A DNA stretch of 64,000 nucleotides, from positions 6,537,501 to 6,601,500 of the forward strand of contig NZ_CP030059.1 in assembly GCF_015291745.1 (NCBI RefSeq). Reading direction: 5' to 3'. Of this stretch, positions 17,169 through 25,487 are shown piece by piece. Below the pieces are notes generated by a model that did no database searches, was not told the origin of the DNA, and saw only the letters and a list, made by a program, of their open reading frames with translations. Source of the DNA: Bradyrhizobium sp. CCBAU 53351. GTDB taxonomy: Bacteria > Pseudomonadota > Alphaproteobacteria > Rhizobiales > Xanthobacteraceae. Positions within the stretch are counted from its first letter, which is position 1. Each line of letters begins with the position of its first letter. Position numbers and translations under genes: made by a program.

Positions 17169-18665
17169 ATGTTATCTGGATGGCGCGACGTCATGGCCCG
17201 CCGGCCGTGGCGGATTTCGGCGAAGCTGCTGATCATCTCGTCCGTGGTGACGGTGATCGGCTTTTCCGCCATTTGCGTCAACGTGATGCTCGACATGCGT
17301 CGCGGCGAGGAGGCGCTCGCCCGTCAGACGCTCGAGAACCTCGCGACGACCATCCAGTCCGACGTCAGCCGCAACGTCGAGATCTACGACCTCTCGCTGA
17401 AGGCGGTCGCCAGCAACATGCTGCTGCCCGAGCTGGCGACGGTGTCGAAGCCGGTCCGTCACCTGATCCTGTTCGATCACGCGACGACGGCGAGGCATTT
17501 CGGCGCCATCCAGGTGTTCGACCCCGAGGGCAGGCTGGCCATCGACGCCTCCACGCTCGATCCCCTCCCGGAGAACCGGAGCGAGGAAGACTATTTCAGG
17601 GTCCATCGCGACAATCCCGAGGCCGGGCTCTTCATCAGCCGCCCGATGCTGTTCCGCGGCGCTTACTCGATCGTGCTGAGCCGGCGCATCAGCGACACCG
17701 ACGGTGGATTCCTCGGCGTCGTCGCCGGCTCGATCCGCTTCAGCTATTTCCACGAATTGTTCGAGCGGCTGAACCTCGACCCCGAAGACACCATCACCGT
17801 CCTCAAGCGCGACCGCACCATCATGATGCGGCGGCCGTTCGATCTCGACATCATCGGCACGAACCTGAACGACCGCCGGGCCTGGAAGGCGGACAACCTC
17901 CCGGTCGGCGCCGCCTATTCCGGACAGGGCCCGGTCGATCCGACGCCGCGGCTCTATGTCCGCAGCGCCGACAGCGGACCGCTGTTCGTGGTGGCGGGCA
18001 AGCCTCTGGCCGCGGTTTTCGCGCTCTGGCAGAAAGAGGCGTTTCGCATCGGCGCCGTGGTGCTGGTGCTCGCGCTGTTCGTGCTGGGATCGACCCTGGT
18101 GCTGGCGCGGGAGATCGGCCGGCGCGCCGAGGCCGAGCGCAAGCTCGAGGAGATGGCGACGACGGACGCGCTCACCGGCCTGAAGAACCGCCGCAAGTTC
18201 GATTCCGTCATCGACGTCGAATGGCGGCGCGCCATGCGCCAGAAGGCGCCGGTCGCGCTGCTCATGATCGATGCCGATCACTTCAAGGCCTACAACGACA
18301 CGTTCGGCCATCAGGCCGGCGACCAGGTGCTGGTCGGCATCGCCATCTGCATTTCCGATTCGGTGAGCCGGGCCGGCGACTGTGCCGCGCGCTATGGCGG
18401 CGAGGAATTCGCCGTGCTGCTGCCGAACATCTCGGCCGCCGACGCCTTCAAGGTCGCCGAGGCGATCCGCACCAAGGTGCAGGGCTGGTCCGATGAGCAG
18501 GTGATCTTGACGGTGTCCTGCGGCGTCGCCAGCCTCATTCCCACCGCCGGCATGGACTGGTCGGTCCTGGTCGCCGCCGCCGACAAGGCGCTCTATGCGG
18601 CGAAAGCGGGCGGGCGCAATCAGTCGGTGGTGGCGAGCCTTCCGAAGCTGTCGCTGGTGGCGTGA
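17169..18665 (+). CDS. Membrane diguanylate cyclase with periplasmic dCache-type sensor
   Basis: This 498-residue protein makes c-di-GMP in response to a periplasmic signal. TM1 lies near residues 17-40. A large extracytoplasmic domain (about 41-285) has dCache features (DVSRNVEIYDLSLKA, IQVFDPEGRLAIDAS, YFRVHRDN, SRRISDTDGGFLGVVAGSI). TM2 is at about 290-315. The GGDEF domain (about 330-490) has DALTGLKNRRKFD and an intact YGGEEFAVLLP near residue 410. The first position of the GGDEF signature varies only in the allowed GGEEF form, so it should be active. It opposes the phosphodiesterase encoded just upstream, although the two are not cotranscribed in an obvious way. Confidence 0.92.
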   Translation: MLSGWRDVMARRPWRISAKLLIISSVVTVIGFSAICVNVMLDMRRGEEALARQTLENLATTIQSDVSRNVEIYDLSLKAVASNMLLPELATVSKPVRHLILFDHATTARHFGAIQVFDPEGRLAIDASTLDPLPENRSEEDYFRVHRDNPEAGLFISRPMLFRGAYSIVLSRRISDTDGGFLGVVAGSIRFSYFHELFERLNLDPEDTITVLKRDRTIMMRRPFDLDIIGTNLNDRRAWKADNLPVGAAYSGQGPVDPTPRLYVRSADSGPLFVVAGKPLAAVFALWQKEAFRIGAVVLVLALFVLGSTLVLAREIGRRAEAERKLEEMATTDALTGLKNRRKFDSVIDVEWRRAMRQKAPVALLMIDADHFKAYNDTFGHQAGDQVLVGIAICISDSVSRAGDCAARYGGEEFAVLLPNISAADAFKVAEAIRTKVQGWSDEQVILTVSCGVASLIPTAGMDWSVLVAAADKALYAAKAGGRNQSVVASLPKLSLVA

Positions 18666-18715
18666 GGCGCTACGCCGCCGTTATTGAACGCGACGCAATC
18701 CGCCACACCACCGGT

Positions 18716-18759
18716 GTCGTCCCTGCCTAGTGCGCAATTGCGCACTAGGCAGGGACGAC
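18716..18759. repeat. Perfect 44-bp palindrome between convergent genes
   Basis: Two 22-base arms, each beginning or ending in GTCGTCCCTGCC or its complement and meeting at GCGCAATTGCGC, are exact inverted copies with no loop. It lies between the cyclase gene and the convergent galU. It may act as a bidirectional terminator or be the core of a repeat element. Confidence 0.85.
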
Positions 18760-18770
18760 GGCGTGGGTGG

Positions 18771-19649
18771 CTATGACTGCCCCAGATACTTCTTCATCTC
18801 CGCGATCAACCCGTCGCGCAGCTCCGGCCGCTTCAGGCCGTAGGCGATGTTGGCGCGCAGGAAGCCGGGCTTGGAGCCGCAATCGTGGCGCTCGCCCTCG
18901 AACTCGACGCCGTAGAATTTCTGCGATTTGGCAAGGCCGATCATGGCGTCGGTGAGCTGGATCTCGCCGCCGGCGCCGCGCTCCTGCGTCTCCAGGATCT
19001 TGAAGATCTCGGGCTGCAGGATGTAGCGGCCGGTGATCGAGAGGTTGGAGGGCGCGGTGCCCTTGGCCGGCTTCTCGACCATGCCGTCGACCTCGAACAT
19101 CTTGCCGCTGCGCTTGCCGACGCCGCAGATGCCGTATTGATGAGTGAGATGGTCGGGCACCGCCTCGACGGCGACCAGATTGGATTTCTCGCCGAGCGAG
19201 GATGCCATCTCGATCATCTGCTTGAGGCAGCCCGGCGTGTTGAGCACGAGCTCGTCGGGCAGCACCACGGCGAACGGCTCGTTGCCGACGATGTCGCGCG
19301 CGCACCAGACCGCGTGACCGAGGCCGAGCGGCGCCTGCTGGCGGGTGAAGCTGACGGCGCCGGCTTCGGGCTGGTTCTGCGCCAGGATGTCCTGCTCGGC
19401 CTTCTTGCCGCGCGCCGCAAGCGTCGCGTCGAGCTCGAACATCCGGTCGAAATGATCTTCGATGACGTTCTTGTTGCGGCCGGTGACGAAGACGAAGTGC
19501 TCAATGCCGGCCTCCCTCGCCTCGTCATAGACGTACTGGATCAGCGGCTTGTCGACGATGGTCAGCATTTCCTTCGGCATCGCCTTGGTGGCGGGCAGGA
19601 CACGGGTGCCGAGGCCGGCGACGGGGAATACTGCTTTGCGAATTTTCAT
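18771..19649 (-). CDS. galU: UTP-glucose-1-phosphate uridylyltransferase
   Basis: This enzyme makes UDP-glucose from UTP and glucose-1-phosphate, the entry to exopolysaccharide, LPS core and periplasmic glucan synthesis. The 292-residue protein begins MKIRKAVFPVAGLGTRVLPATKAMPKEML, the nucleotidyltransferase signature with the catalytic Lys/Arg. It continues with FVVLPDELV-type (here AVVLPDELVL), PEIFKILETQERGAGGEIQLTDAM and a late LGLKP-like region. ATG 19649 is the conserved start. It is transcribed alone. OpgC at 54.5 kb and the flippase at 28.7 kb could use downstream products, but they are not linked. Confidence 0.95.
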   Translation of the reverse strand: MKIRKAVFPVAGLGTRVLPATKAMPKEMLTIVDKPLIQYVYDEAREAGIEHFVFVTGRNKNVIEDHFDRMFELDATLAARGKKAEQDILAQNQPEAGAVSFTRQQAPLGLGHAVWCARDIVGNEPFAVVLPDELVLNTPGCLKQMIEMASSLGEKSNLVAVEAVPDHLTHQYGICGVGKRSGKMFEVDGMVEKPAKGTAPSNLSITGRYILQPEIFKILETQERGAGGEIQLTDAMIGLAKSQKFYGVEFEGERHDCGSKPGFLRANIAYGLKRPELRDGLIAEMKKYLGQS

Positions 19650-19880
19650 GGGATTGTTCGAATACCTGGGGGCAGATGGAACGAAGCTGGAAGCGGAGCC
19701 AAGAATGGAGCAATGGCATCTTGCTAGCCTGTTTGCAGCCGCCAACAAAGGCGGATGTGGGGCCTCATCCGCGCAGAGTTAAGAAAAAGGCCGCCACCAA
19801 AATTTCACCTTTGTTAAGCTATTGGCAACCGTAACCAGGCCTCCTGATGGCGGATTTTTGAACAGCCCGACGGGTGGGAC

Positions 19881-21266
19881 ATGATGCGATCGGTGGCAGG
19901 GCAAGCAAGACGGGCGGTATCCGCAACGGGCGCAATGATGATTGCGGCCGTTCTGCTGCTGCCTGCCGGCGCGCATGCCCAGGCGCAGAACGGCCTGTCC
20001 AACCTGTTCGGCGGCATCTTCTCCGGCCCCAATCCTGCGCCGTCGCAAGCCCCGACGAGCTCCGGCGGCCCCCAGCCCTGGAGCGGCGAGGACGGCGCCT
20101 CCGGCCATCCCTTGATGGCGGCTACGGCGATCCGCGAGGCCGCCGGCAATTTCAATAATTGCGTCGCCGGGATGTGGCCCGATGCCGCACGACGCGGCGT
20201 CACGCAGGAAAACTTCCAGCGCTTCACGGCGGGCCTCAGCCCCGATCTGCGCATCATGGATCTCATGGATTCGCAGCCAGAGTTCACCAAATCGATCTGG
20301 GACTATCTCGACATCCTCGTGAACGACAACCGTCTCGCCAAGGGCCGCGAGGTGCTCGCCAAATACAAGGCGCAGTTCGACGCTACCGAGAAGGCCACCG
20401 GCGTCGACCGCTACATCATCGCCTCGATCTGGGGCATCGAGTCCAATTACTCGACACAGATGGGCGACCGCAGCGTGCTGCAATCGACCGCGACGCTCGC
20501 CTGCATCGGCCGCCGCCAGGCCTATTTCAAGGACGAGTTTCTCTCGGCGCTCGAGATCGTCAACCGCGGCGATCTCAGGCCGGAGCAGATGCGCGGCTCC
20601 TGGGCCGGCGCCTTCGGCCCGACCCAGTTCATGCCGACCGCGTTCAAGCGCTTTGCCGTCGATGGCGATGGTGACGGCCGCCGCGACGTCGTCGACAATC
20701 CCACCGATCTGATCGCCTCCACCGCCAACAATCTGAAGAAGGACGGCTGGCAGGCCGGCCAGACCTGGGGCTTCGAGGTCGTGGTGCCCCAGGGCTTCAA
20801 CTACATGCTGGCCGACCGCGCCAAGGCGATGCCGATCGCGCAATGGGAGAAGCTCGGGCTGAAGCGGGCGACCGGCCAGCCCTTCCCGCATCCGGCCGAG
20901 AAAGCCTATCTGCTGGCCCCGGCGGGCGCGCAGGGACCGGGCTTCCTGATGCTGCAGAACTACCGCGTCATCATGAAATACAACCCGGCCGAGGCCTATG
21001 CGCTGGCCATCGGCCATTTCGCCGACCGCCTGCGCGGCGGGCAGCCCTTCGTGCAGCCCTGGCCGCGCCAGGAGCGCGAGCTGTCGCGCACCGAGCGGCT
21101 GGAACTGCAGCAGCTGCTGGCCCAGCGCGGCTTCTACAAGGGCACCCCGGACGGCCAGTTCGGCGGCCAGACCCGGGAAGCCCTGCGTAACTTCCAGGCC
21201 TCGATCGGGGTGCCCGCCGACGGATTTGCCTCCTCCGACGTGCTGGACCGGCTGCGCGGGCGGTAA
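19881..21266 (+). CDS. Lytic murein transglycosylase, MltB family, with peptidoglycan-binding domain
   Basis: This is a 461-residue exported enzyme that cleaves the glycan strand of peptidoglycan non-hydrolytically. The signal peptide ends near GAHAQA. The catalytic domain (about residues 85-385) contains ASIWGIESNYSTQMGDRSVLQSTATLAC, where the Glu in WGIESN is the MltB/SLT general acid, and GSWAGAFGPTQFMPTAFKRFAVDGDGDGRRDV. A C-terminal PG_binding_1 domain (about 395-461) has LLAQRGFYKGTPDGQFGGQTREALRNFQ. The gene is followed at 170 bases by the DUF459 gene on the same strand, so the pair may form a cell-wall unit. Confidence 0.93.
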   Translation: MMRSVAGQARRAVSATGAMMIAAVLLLPAGAHAQAQNGLSNLFGGIFSGPNPAPSQAPTSSGGPQPWSGEDGASGHPLMAATAIREAAGNFNNCVAGMWPDAARRGVTQENFQRFTAGLSPDLRIMDLMDSQPEFTKSIWDYLDILVNDNRLAKGREVLAKYKAQFDATEKATGVDRYIIASIWGIESNYSTQMGDRSVLQSTATLACIGRRQAYFKDEFLSALEIVNRGDLRPEQMRGSWAGAFGPTQFMPTAFKRFAVDGDGDGRRDVVDNPTDLIASTANNLKKDGWQAGQTWGFEVVVPQGFNYMLADRAKAMPIAQWEKLGLKRATGQPFPHPAEKAYLLAPAGAQGPGFLMLQNYRVIMKYNPAEAYALAIGHFADRLRGGQPFVQPWPRQERELSRTERLELQQLLAQRGFYKGTPDGQFGGQTREALRNFQASIGVPADGFASSDVLDRLRGR

Positions 21267-21436
21267 AATCGTCCCGAAAATAACCCTGAACAGGGATTTC
21301 GCCCGCCGACCTTGACGGAGGCGGCTGTTCCCCGGTGTATGGGACAAGAATCTGCGATGGAATTTGCCCGTTTGGCGCCCGATTCCGTTACTATATTGAG
21401 CCAATCCCGATCCCCGTTGCGCGTGCCCGAGATCGC

Positions 21437-23140
21437 ATGTCGAAGAAGTCCCTGTTCAAGGCGCTGACCGAGACCGGCCCGCTGATCGCGCTGGGGACGG
21501 CGCTTGCGATTCTGGTGTCGGTTGCGGGGCCTGCCTCGGCACAGTTCTTCAACTTCCCTGGCTTCGGCGGTCCGCCGCAGCGCTCGGCGCCGCCGCCGCA
21601 ACGCGGCGGTGGTGGCGGCGGATGGTTCGGTGGCGACTTCTTTGCACCGTTCCAACAGCAACAACCGCAGGCACCGCGCCAGGATTTTTCGCGCGCGCCG
21701 GGGCCGGCCAAGCGCGACACGATCCCTGAGAAGAACGTGCTGGTGCTCGGCGACGCGATGGCCGACTGGCTCGCTTATGGCCTGGAAGACGCCTATGCCG
21801 AGCAGCCCGACATGGGCGTGATCCGCAAGCACAAGACCGTTTCAGGCCTGATCAAGTACCAGCCGAAGGGTGAGCCCTCGGACTGGGCGGCGGCGGCAAG
21901 GGGCATCCTGGAGACCGAAAAGCCCGACGTCATCGTCGTCATGCTCGGCCTCAACGACCGCGCCGCGATCCGCGAGCCGGCGGCGGAGAAGCCTGCGGAC
22001 AAGGACAAGAAGAGCGACAAGGGCGCGCGCGGCAAGCCACAGGGAAAAAGCGACGGAAAGCCCGGCGAGACGAAGCCCGGCCACGATACAGCCGCCAAGC
22101 CCGACGACAAGCCTGCCGATGCCGACCTGCCGCAGGATGACGCCGACAACGCCGACACGCCGGCGGCCGCCCCCGAAAAGACCGCCCGCAATCCGAACGG
22201 CCTCTACGAATTCCGCGACGAGCGCTGGATCGAGCTTTACGGCAAGAAGATCGAGGAGCTCGCGAACGTCCTCAAATCCAAGGGCGTGCCGGTGCTCTGG
22301 GTCGGCCTGCCCGCGGTTCGCGGACCCAAGGGCACCGCGGATACGCTGTTCCTTGACTCGCTCTATCGCGAGGGCGCGGCCAAGGCCGGCATCACCTATG
22401 TCGATGTCTGGGACGGTTTCGTCGACGAAGCCGGCCGCTTCCTGCAGAAGGGCCCGGACTTCGAAGGCCAGATCCGCCAGCTGCGCAGCTCTGACGGCGT
22501 CTATTTCACCAAGGCCGGCGCGCGCAAGCTCGCGCATTATGTCGAGCGCGAGATCACGCGCCTGTTGGCGGGACGCTCCGGCCCGATCGCGCTGCCGAGC
22601 GAGCCTGCGACCCCCGATACCAGCGCCGAGCCCGGCAAGCCCGCGCCGCGGCCGTTGGCGGGGCCGATCGTGCCGCTGGTTGCCGCCTCGATCTCGACCG
22701 ATCAATTGCTGGGCGGCCCGGGCTCGCGTCCCGCCGCCGTCGATGCGCTCGCAGCAAAAACGATGGTGAAGGGCGAGCCGCTGGCAGCTCCCGCCGGCCG
22801 CGCCGACGATTATGCCTGGCCGCGCCGCGAAGTCGGCCGCGAGCAGGCCAAGGGCGATACGCCTGTTGCCGCGACGACGCCTGACGGCAACGGCCCGAAT
22901 GCACCGGGGGCAGCCGCTGCGATCGCGCCGCCGAAGCTGGCGCCGAAGAAGCCGCCGGTCCCGCCGCAACAGCCGGCACAGGCGAGCCCATCCTTCCGGG
23001 ATTTCTTCGGCTTCGGCTCACCGCAGCCGGCACCGCCGCGTCAACTGACGCCCGCGCCCGGACCTCGCAATCCGAATCCCAATCCGGGGGTCCCGCGTCC
23101 GCCGGGTAACGTCGGACGTTCGGCGGAGATGTTCCGGTAA
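21437..23140 (+). CDS. Exported SGNH-hydrolase-like protein, DUF459 family
   Basis: This is a 567-residue protein with an N-terminal signal or anchor (LIALGTALAILVSVAGPASAQ) and a Gly/Pro/Gln-rich linker. An SGNH-like core follows: VLVLGDAMADWLAYGLEDAY (block I, with Asp-Ala where esterases have Asp-Ser), VIVVMLGLNDRA (block III), VPVLWVGLPAV and SSDGVYFTKAGARKLAHYVE (block V, with Gly-Val-Tyr-Phe before the position of the catalytic His). A charged insertion of about 65 residues (about 185-252) splits the core. The tail from about 375 is Pro/Ala-rich and probably disordered. Substitution of the block I serine suggests altered or no esterase activity. ATG 21437 is chosen because it starts the signal peptide. 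Confidence 0.82.
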   Translation: MSKKSLFKALTETGPLIALGTALAILVSVAGPASAQFFNFPGFGGPPQRSAPPPQRGGGGGGWFGGDFFAPFQQQQPQAPRQDFSRAPGPAKRDTIPEKNVLVLGDAMADWLAYGLEDAYAEQPDMGVIRKHKTVSGLIKYQPKGEPSDWAAAARGILETEKPDVIVVMLGLNDRAAIREPAAEKPADKDKKSDKGARGKPQGKSDGKPGETKPGHDTAAKPDDKPADADLPQDDADNADTPAAAPEKTARNPNGLYEFRDERWIELYGKKIEELANVLKSKGVPVLWVGLPAVRGPKGTADTLFLDSLYREGAAKAGITYVDVWDGFVDEAGRFLQKGPDFEGQIRQLRSSDGVYFTKAGARKLAHYVEREITRLLAGRSGPIALPSEPATPDTSAEPGKPAPRPLAGPIVPLVAASISTDQLLGGPGSRPAAVDALAAKTMVKGEPLAAPAGRADDYAWPRREVGREQAKGDTPVAATTPDGNGPNAPGAAAAIAPPKLAPKKPPVPPQQPAQASPSFRDFFGFGSPQPAPPRQLTPAPGPRNPNPNPGVPRPPGNVGRSAEMFR

Positions 23141-23157
23141 TTTCGGAACGGCGATCG

Positions 23158-23290
23158 CGTGTCCCGCACGCGCAGCAGCGTAGACGCTGCGCAGAGCCGG
23201 GATCCAATTCCTCTCACGGCCTTCGAAAAAGAACGTGCCCCGGCTCAGCAGCGCACCACTGCGTGGCGCGCTGCGTCCGGGGCACGAGAT
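23158..23290. repeat. Intergenic inverted repeat, family A copy 3
   Basis: The outer blocks CGTGTCCCGCACGC and GCGTCCGGGGCACGAGA are inverted partners. The internal GCTGCGCAGAGCCGGGATCC block is shared, in opposite orientation, with the copies at 6731 and 12127. Confidence 0.75.
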
Positions 23291-23310
23291 GCGTGCTTGT
23301 CGCTCAGCCC

Positions 23311-23682
23311 TCAGTAGCGCCAGCGCGACGGCGGGGGACGACGCGCGGGGCGCGACATCAGCAGCGCGAGCGCGAAGCCGATGCCGCCGGCCACCATCAG
23401 CGCACCGAGCGGATTGTCCTGCACCTTCTTCGACAGCGCCTGTGTGCCATCGCGGAAAGTGTCGCCGCTGTTGTCATAGGCGTCCTTGGCGTAGCTGGTC
23501 GCGGTGTCCGCGGCGTCACGCACGGCATCCTTGGCCTGGCCGTAGAGATTCTGCACGGTGCCCGCAGCCTCGCGTGCCTTGCCTGAGGCCTGCGTCTTGG
23601 AATCGCCTGCCATGTCTCCGATCGCGCTTTCCGCCTTACCTGCGTAGTCCTTGGCCGCGCCAACAATCCGATCCGTATCCAT
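23311..23682 (-). CDS. CsbD-like stress protein with C-terminal membrane anchor (DUF883-type)
   Basis: This is a 123-residue protein. The N-terminal 65 residues are a polar helix series with MDTDRIVGAAKDYAGKAESAIGDMAGDSKTQASGKAREAAG, the CsbD/YjbJ pattern of repeated G-x-A-K motifs. The C-terminus, KKVQDNPLGALMVAGGIGFALALLMSRPARR, matches the membrane-anchoring tail of DUF883/ElaB-type proteins (a 'P-L-x-A-x-x-x-A-G-x-G' helix then Arg-rich end). Such proteins accumulate under osmotic or stationary-phase stress. A ribosome-binding sequence (GAGGAGGAGC) lies just upstream of ATG 23682. It is monocistronic. Confidence 0.8.
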   Translation of the reverse strand: MDTDRIVGAAKDYAGKAESAIGDMAGDSKTQASGKAREAAGTVQNLYGQAKDAVRDAADTATSYAKDAYDNSGDTFRDGTQALSKKVQDNPLGALMVAGGIGFALALLMSRPARRPPPSRWRY

Positions 23683-23774
23683 GATGCTCCTCCTCGGGGG
23701 TCAGCCCAAGTAACCGATCAGGAGCAGCGCAGTTCCAAGCCATGACGAAAGTGTATGTGTGGCCCGGCAACAAA

Positions 23775-24512
23775 CTACAAAATCAGCCCGCCATCGACGA
23801 CCAACGTCTGGCCAATGATGTAGGACGACAGCGGCGAGGCCAGGAACAGGGCCGCGCCCGCCATATCGGCCGGCGTGCCCAATCGCCGCAGCGGGATGCG
23901 CGCGAGCGCGCCTTCGAGCCGCTTCGGGTTGTCGGTCGTCACCTTCGTCATCTTGGTGTCGACGAGCCCCGGCGCGATGCCGTTGACGCGGATGCCGTCC
24001 TCGGCCCAGGCCTCGCCCAGCGTCCGCGTCAATCCGGCCGCGCCGGTCTTCGAGGCGTTATAGGCGGGATTGCCCATGGTGGAATGATAGGCCGCGGTCG
24101 AGGACACCATGATCAGCGCGCCCTTCGCATCCCGCAACATGGGATGAAAACGCGTGGCGCAAGCCATCAGGCTCATGAGATTGACCTCCACCACCTTGCG
24201 GAATCCGGCCATCTCGAATTCGCCGCGACGATAGAGCACCGCGCCTTGCGCGAGCACCAGCACGTCCAGCCTGTCGAAGGACGGCTTGAACGCTTCGACC
24301 GCAGCGGGGTTGCTGACGTCGAGCTGCGCGTAGGAAAGACCCGTGAGATCGGAGCCCTCCTCCGCGGAATATTCCGTTGCGCGAGCACGCGTGCCGCAAA
24401 CCGCGACCTGCGCGCCCCGCGCGCGAAACGCCTGCGCGATACCGTTGCCGATCCCGCTCGAACCACCGACGACCAGCACCTGCTTGCCTGAGAAATCGAG
24501 CTCGTTCGCCAT
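23775..24512 (-). CDS. Short-chain dehydrogenase/reductase
   Basis: This is a 245-residue NAD(P)-dependent oxidoreductase. The cofactor site is VLVVGGSSGIGNGIAQAFRARGAQVAVCG. Catalytic residues are visible in MVSSTAAYHSTMGNPAYNASKTG (Ser, Tyr-xxx-Lys). The usual NNAG motif is altered to VLAQGA, a known variation. The substrate-loop region IAPGLVDTKMTKV and the tail GQTLVVDGGLIL are ordinary. It is divergent from a second SDR gene across 97 bases, so the two may share a regulator. Proximity to the TfdA-like dioxygenase suggests work on a related organic substrate, but this is inference only. Confidence 0.88.
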   Translation of the reverse strand: MANELDFSGKQVLVVGGSSGIGNGIAQAFRARGAQVAVCGTRARATEYSAEEGSDLTGLSYAQLDVSNPAAVEAFKPSFDRLDVLVLAQGAVLYRRGEFEMAGFRKVVEVNLMSLMACATRFHPMLRDAKGALIMVSSTAAYHSTMGNPAYNASKTGAAGLTRTLGEAWAEDGIRVNGIAPGLVDTKMTKVTTDNPKRLEGALARIPLRRLGTPADMAGAALFLASPLSSYIIGQTLVVDGGLIL

Positions 24513-24609
24513 CGCGGCCTCCCTTTTGTCTTGCTTGTTTGACCTGTCTGCGGATCGGTGCCAGCCTTGTCAATCATAACAAGAACAAGCGACTTCCCGA
24601 GGAAACAAC

Positions 24610-25389
24610 ATGTCCGAGTTCAAGGAGCTCAGCCGGTCCGTCAAGGGCCTGACCGTTCTCGTCACCGGCGCGGCGAGCGGGATAGGGCGCGCGACGGCGC
24701 GCGTGTTCGCCGCTGAAGGCGCGAACGTTGCCGTCACCGATTTCGACGCGCAAGGCGCGCAGGCGGTTGCCGGGGAGATCGCCGCGAGCGGCGGATCAGG
24801 AAAGGCATGGAAGCTCGACGTTGCCGACGGCGGCGAGATCAAGCGCGTCGTTGACGAGATCGCCGCGCATTTCGGTGGGCTCGACATCGTGGTCAACAAT
24901 GCCGGCATCTCCGTGCGGGTCGCGATCGACGACGAGGCCTATGAGGACGCTTGGGCCAGGGGCATCGCGGTGATGCTGACGGCGCATCCGCGCATCATCC
25001 GCGCCGCGCTGCCGCATTTGCGCAAGTCCAAGTGCGCGCGCATCGTCAACATCGCTTCGACCGAGGCGCTCGGCGCCACCGCATTGCACAGCCCCTATTC
25101 GGCAGCGAAGGGCGGCGTTGCCAGCCTCACCCGCTCGCTCGCCGTCGAGCTCGGCCGCGAAGGCATCACCGTCAACTGCATCTGCCCGGGCCCGATCCGC
25201 ACCGCGATCACCGACCGCATCTCGGAAGAGCACAAGACGATCTACGCCAAGCGCCGCACCGCGCTCGGACGCTACGGCGACCCCGAGGAGGTCGCGCACA
25301 TGACACTGAGCCTGTGCCTGCCGGCGGCGTCGTTCCTCACCGGCGCGGTGATTCCGGTGGATGGCGGGTTGATGGCGCGGAACGCGTGA
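24610..25389 (+). CDS. Short-chain dehydrogenase/reductase
   Basis: This is a 259-residue SDR with cofactor motif VLVTGAASGIGRATARVFAAEGANVAVTDFD. The Asp after the second strand favours NAD(H) over NADP(H). NNAGISVRV is the structural motif. IVNIASTEALGATALHSPYSAAKGG carries the catalytic Ser and Tyr-xxx-Lys, and LTGAVIPVDGGLMARNA closes the fold. It lies 98 bases upstream of the TfdA-like dioxygenase on the same strand and is probably cotranscribed. A role in oxidising an alcohol or hydroxyacid in the same pathway is plausible, though the substrate cannot be named. Confidence 0.88.
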   Translation: MSEFKELSRSVKGLTVLVTGAASGIGRATARVFAAEGANVAVTDFDAQGAQAVAGEIAASGGSGKAWKLDVADGGEIKRVVDEIAAHFGGLDIVVNNAGISVRVAIDDEAYEDAWARGIAVMLTAHPRIIRAALPHLRKSKCARIVNIASTEALGATALHSPYSAAKGGVASLTRSLAVELGREGITVNCICPGPIRTAITDRISEEHKTIYAKRRTALGRYGDPEEVAHMTLSLCLPAASFLTGAVIPVDGGLMARNA

Positions 25390-25487
25390 GAGCCATGCAT
25401 GCCGAGCGTTGACAACGCCGGGTCGGAGAGTAGCTTTTTCGCCGACAGAGCGGGACCAACCGCTCGCGACCCGCGGGAGAGAACGTC

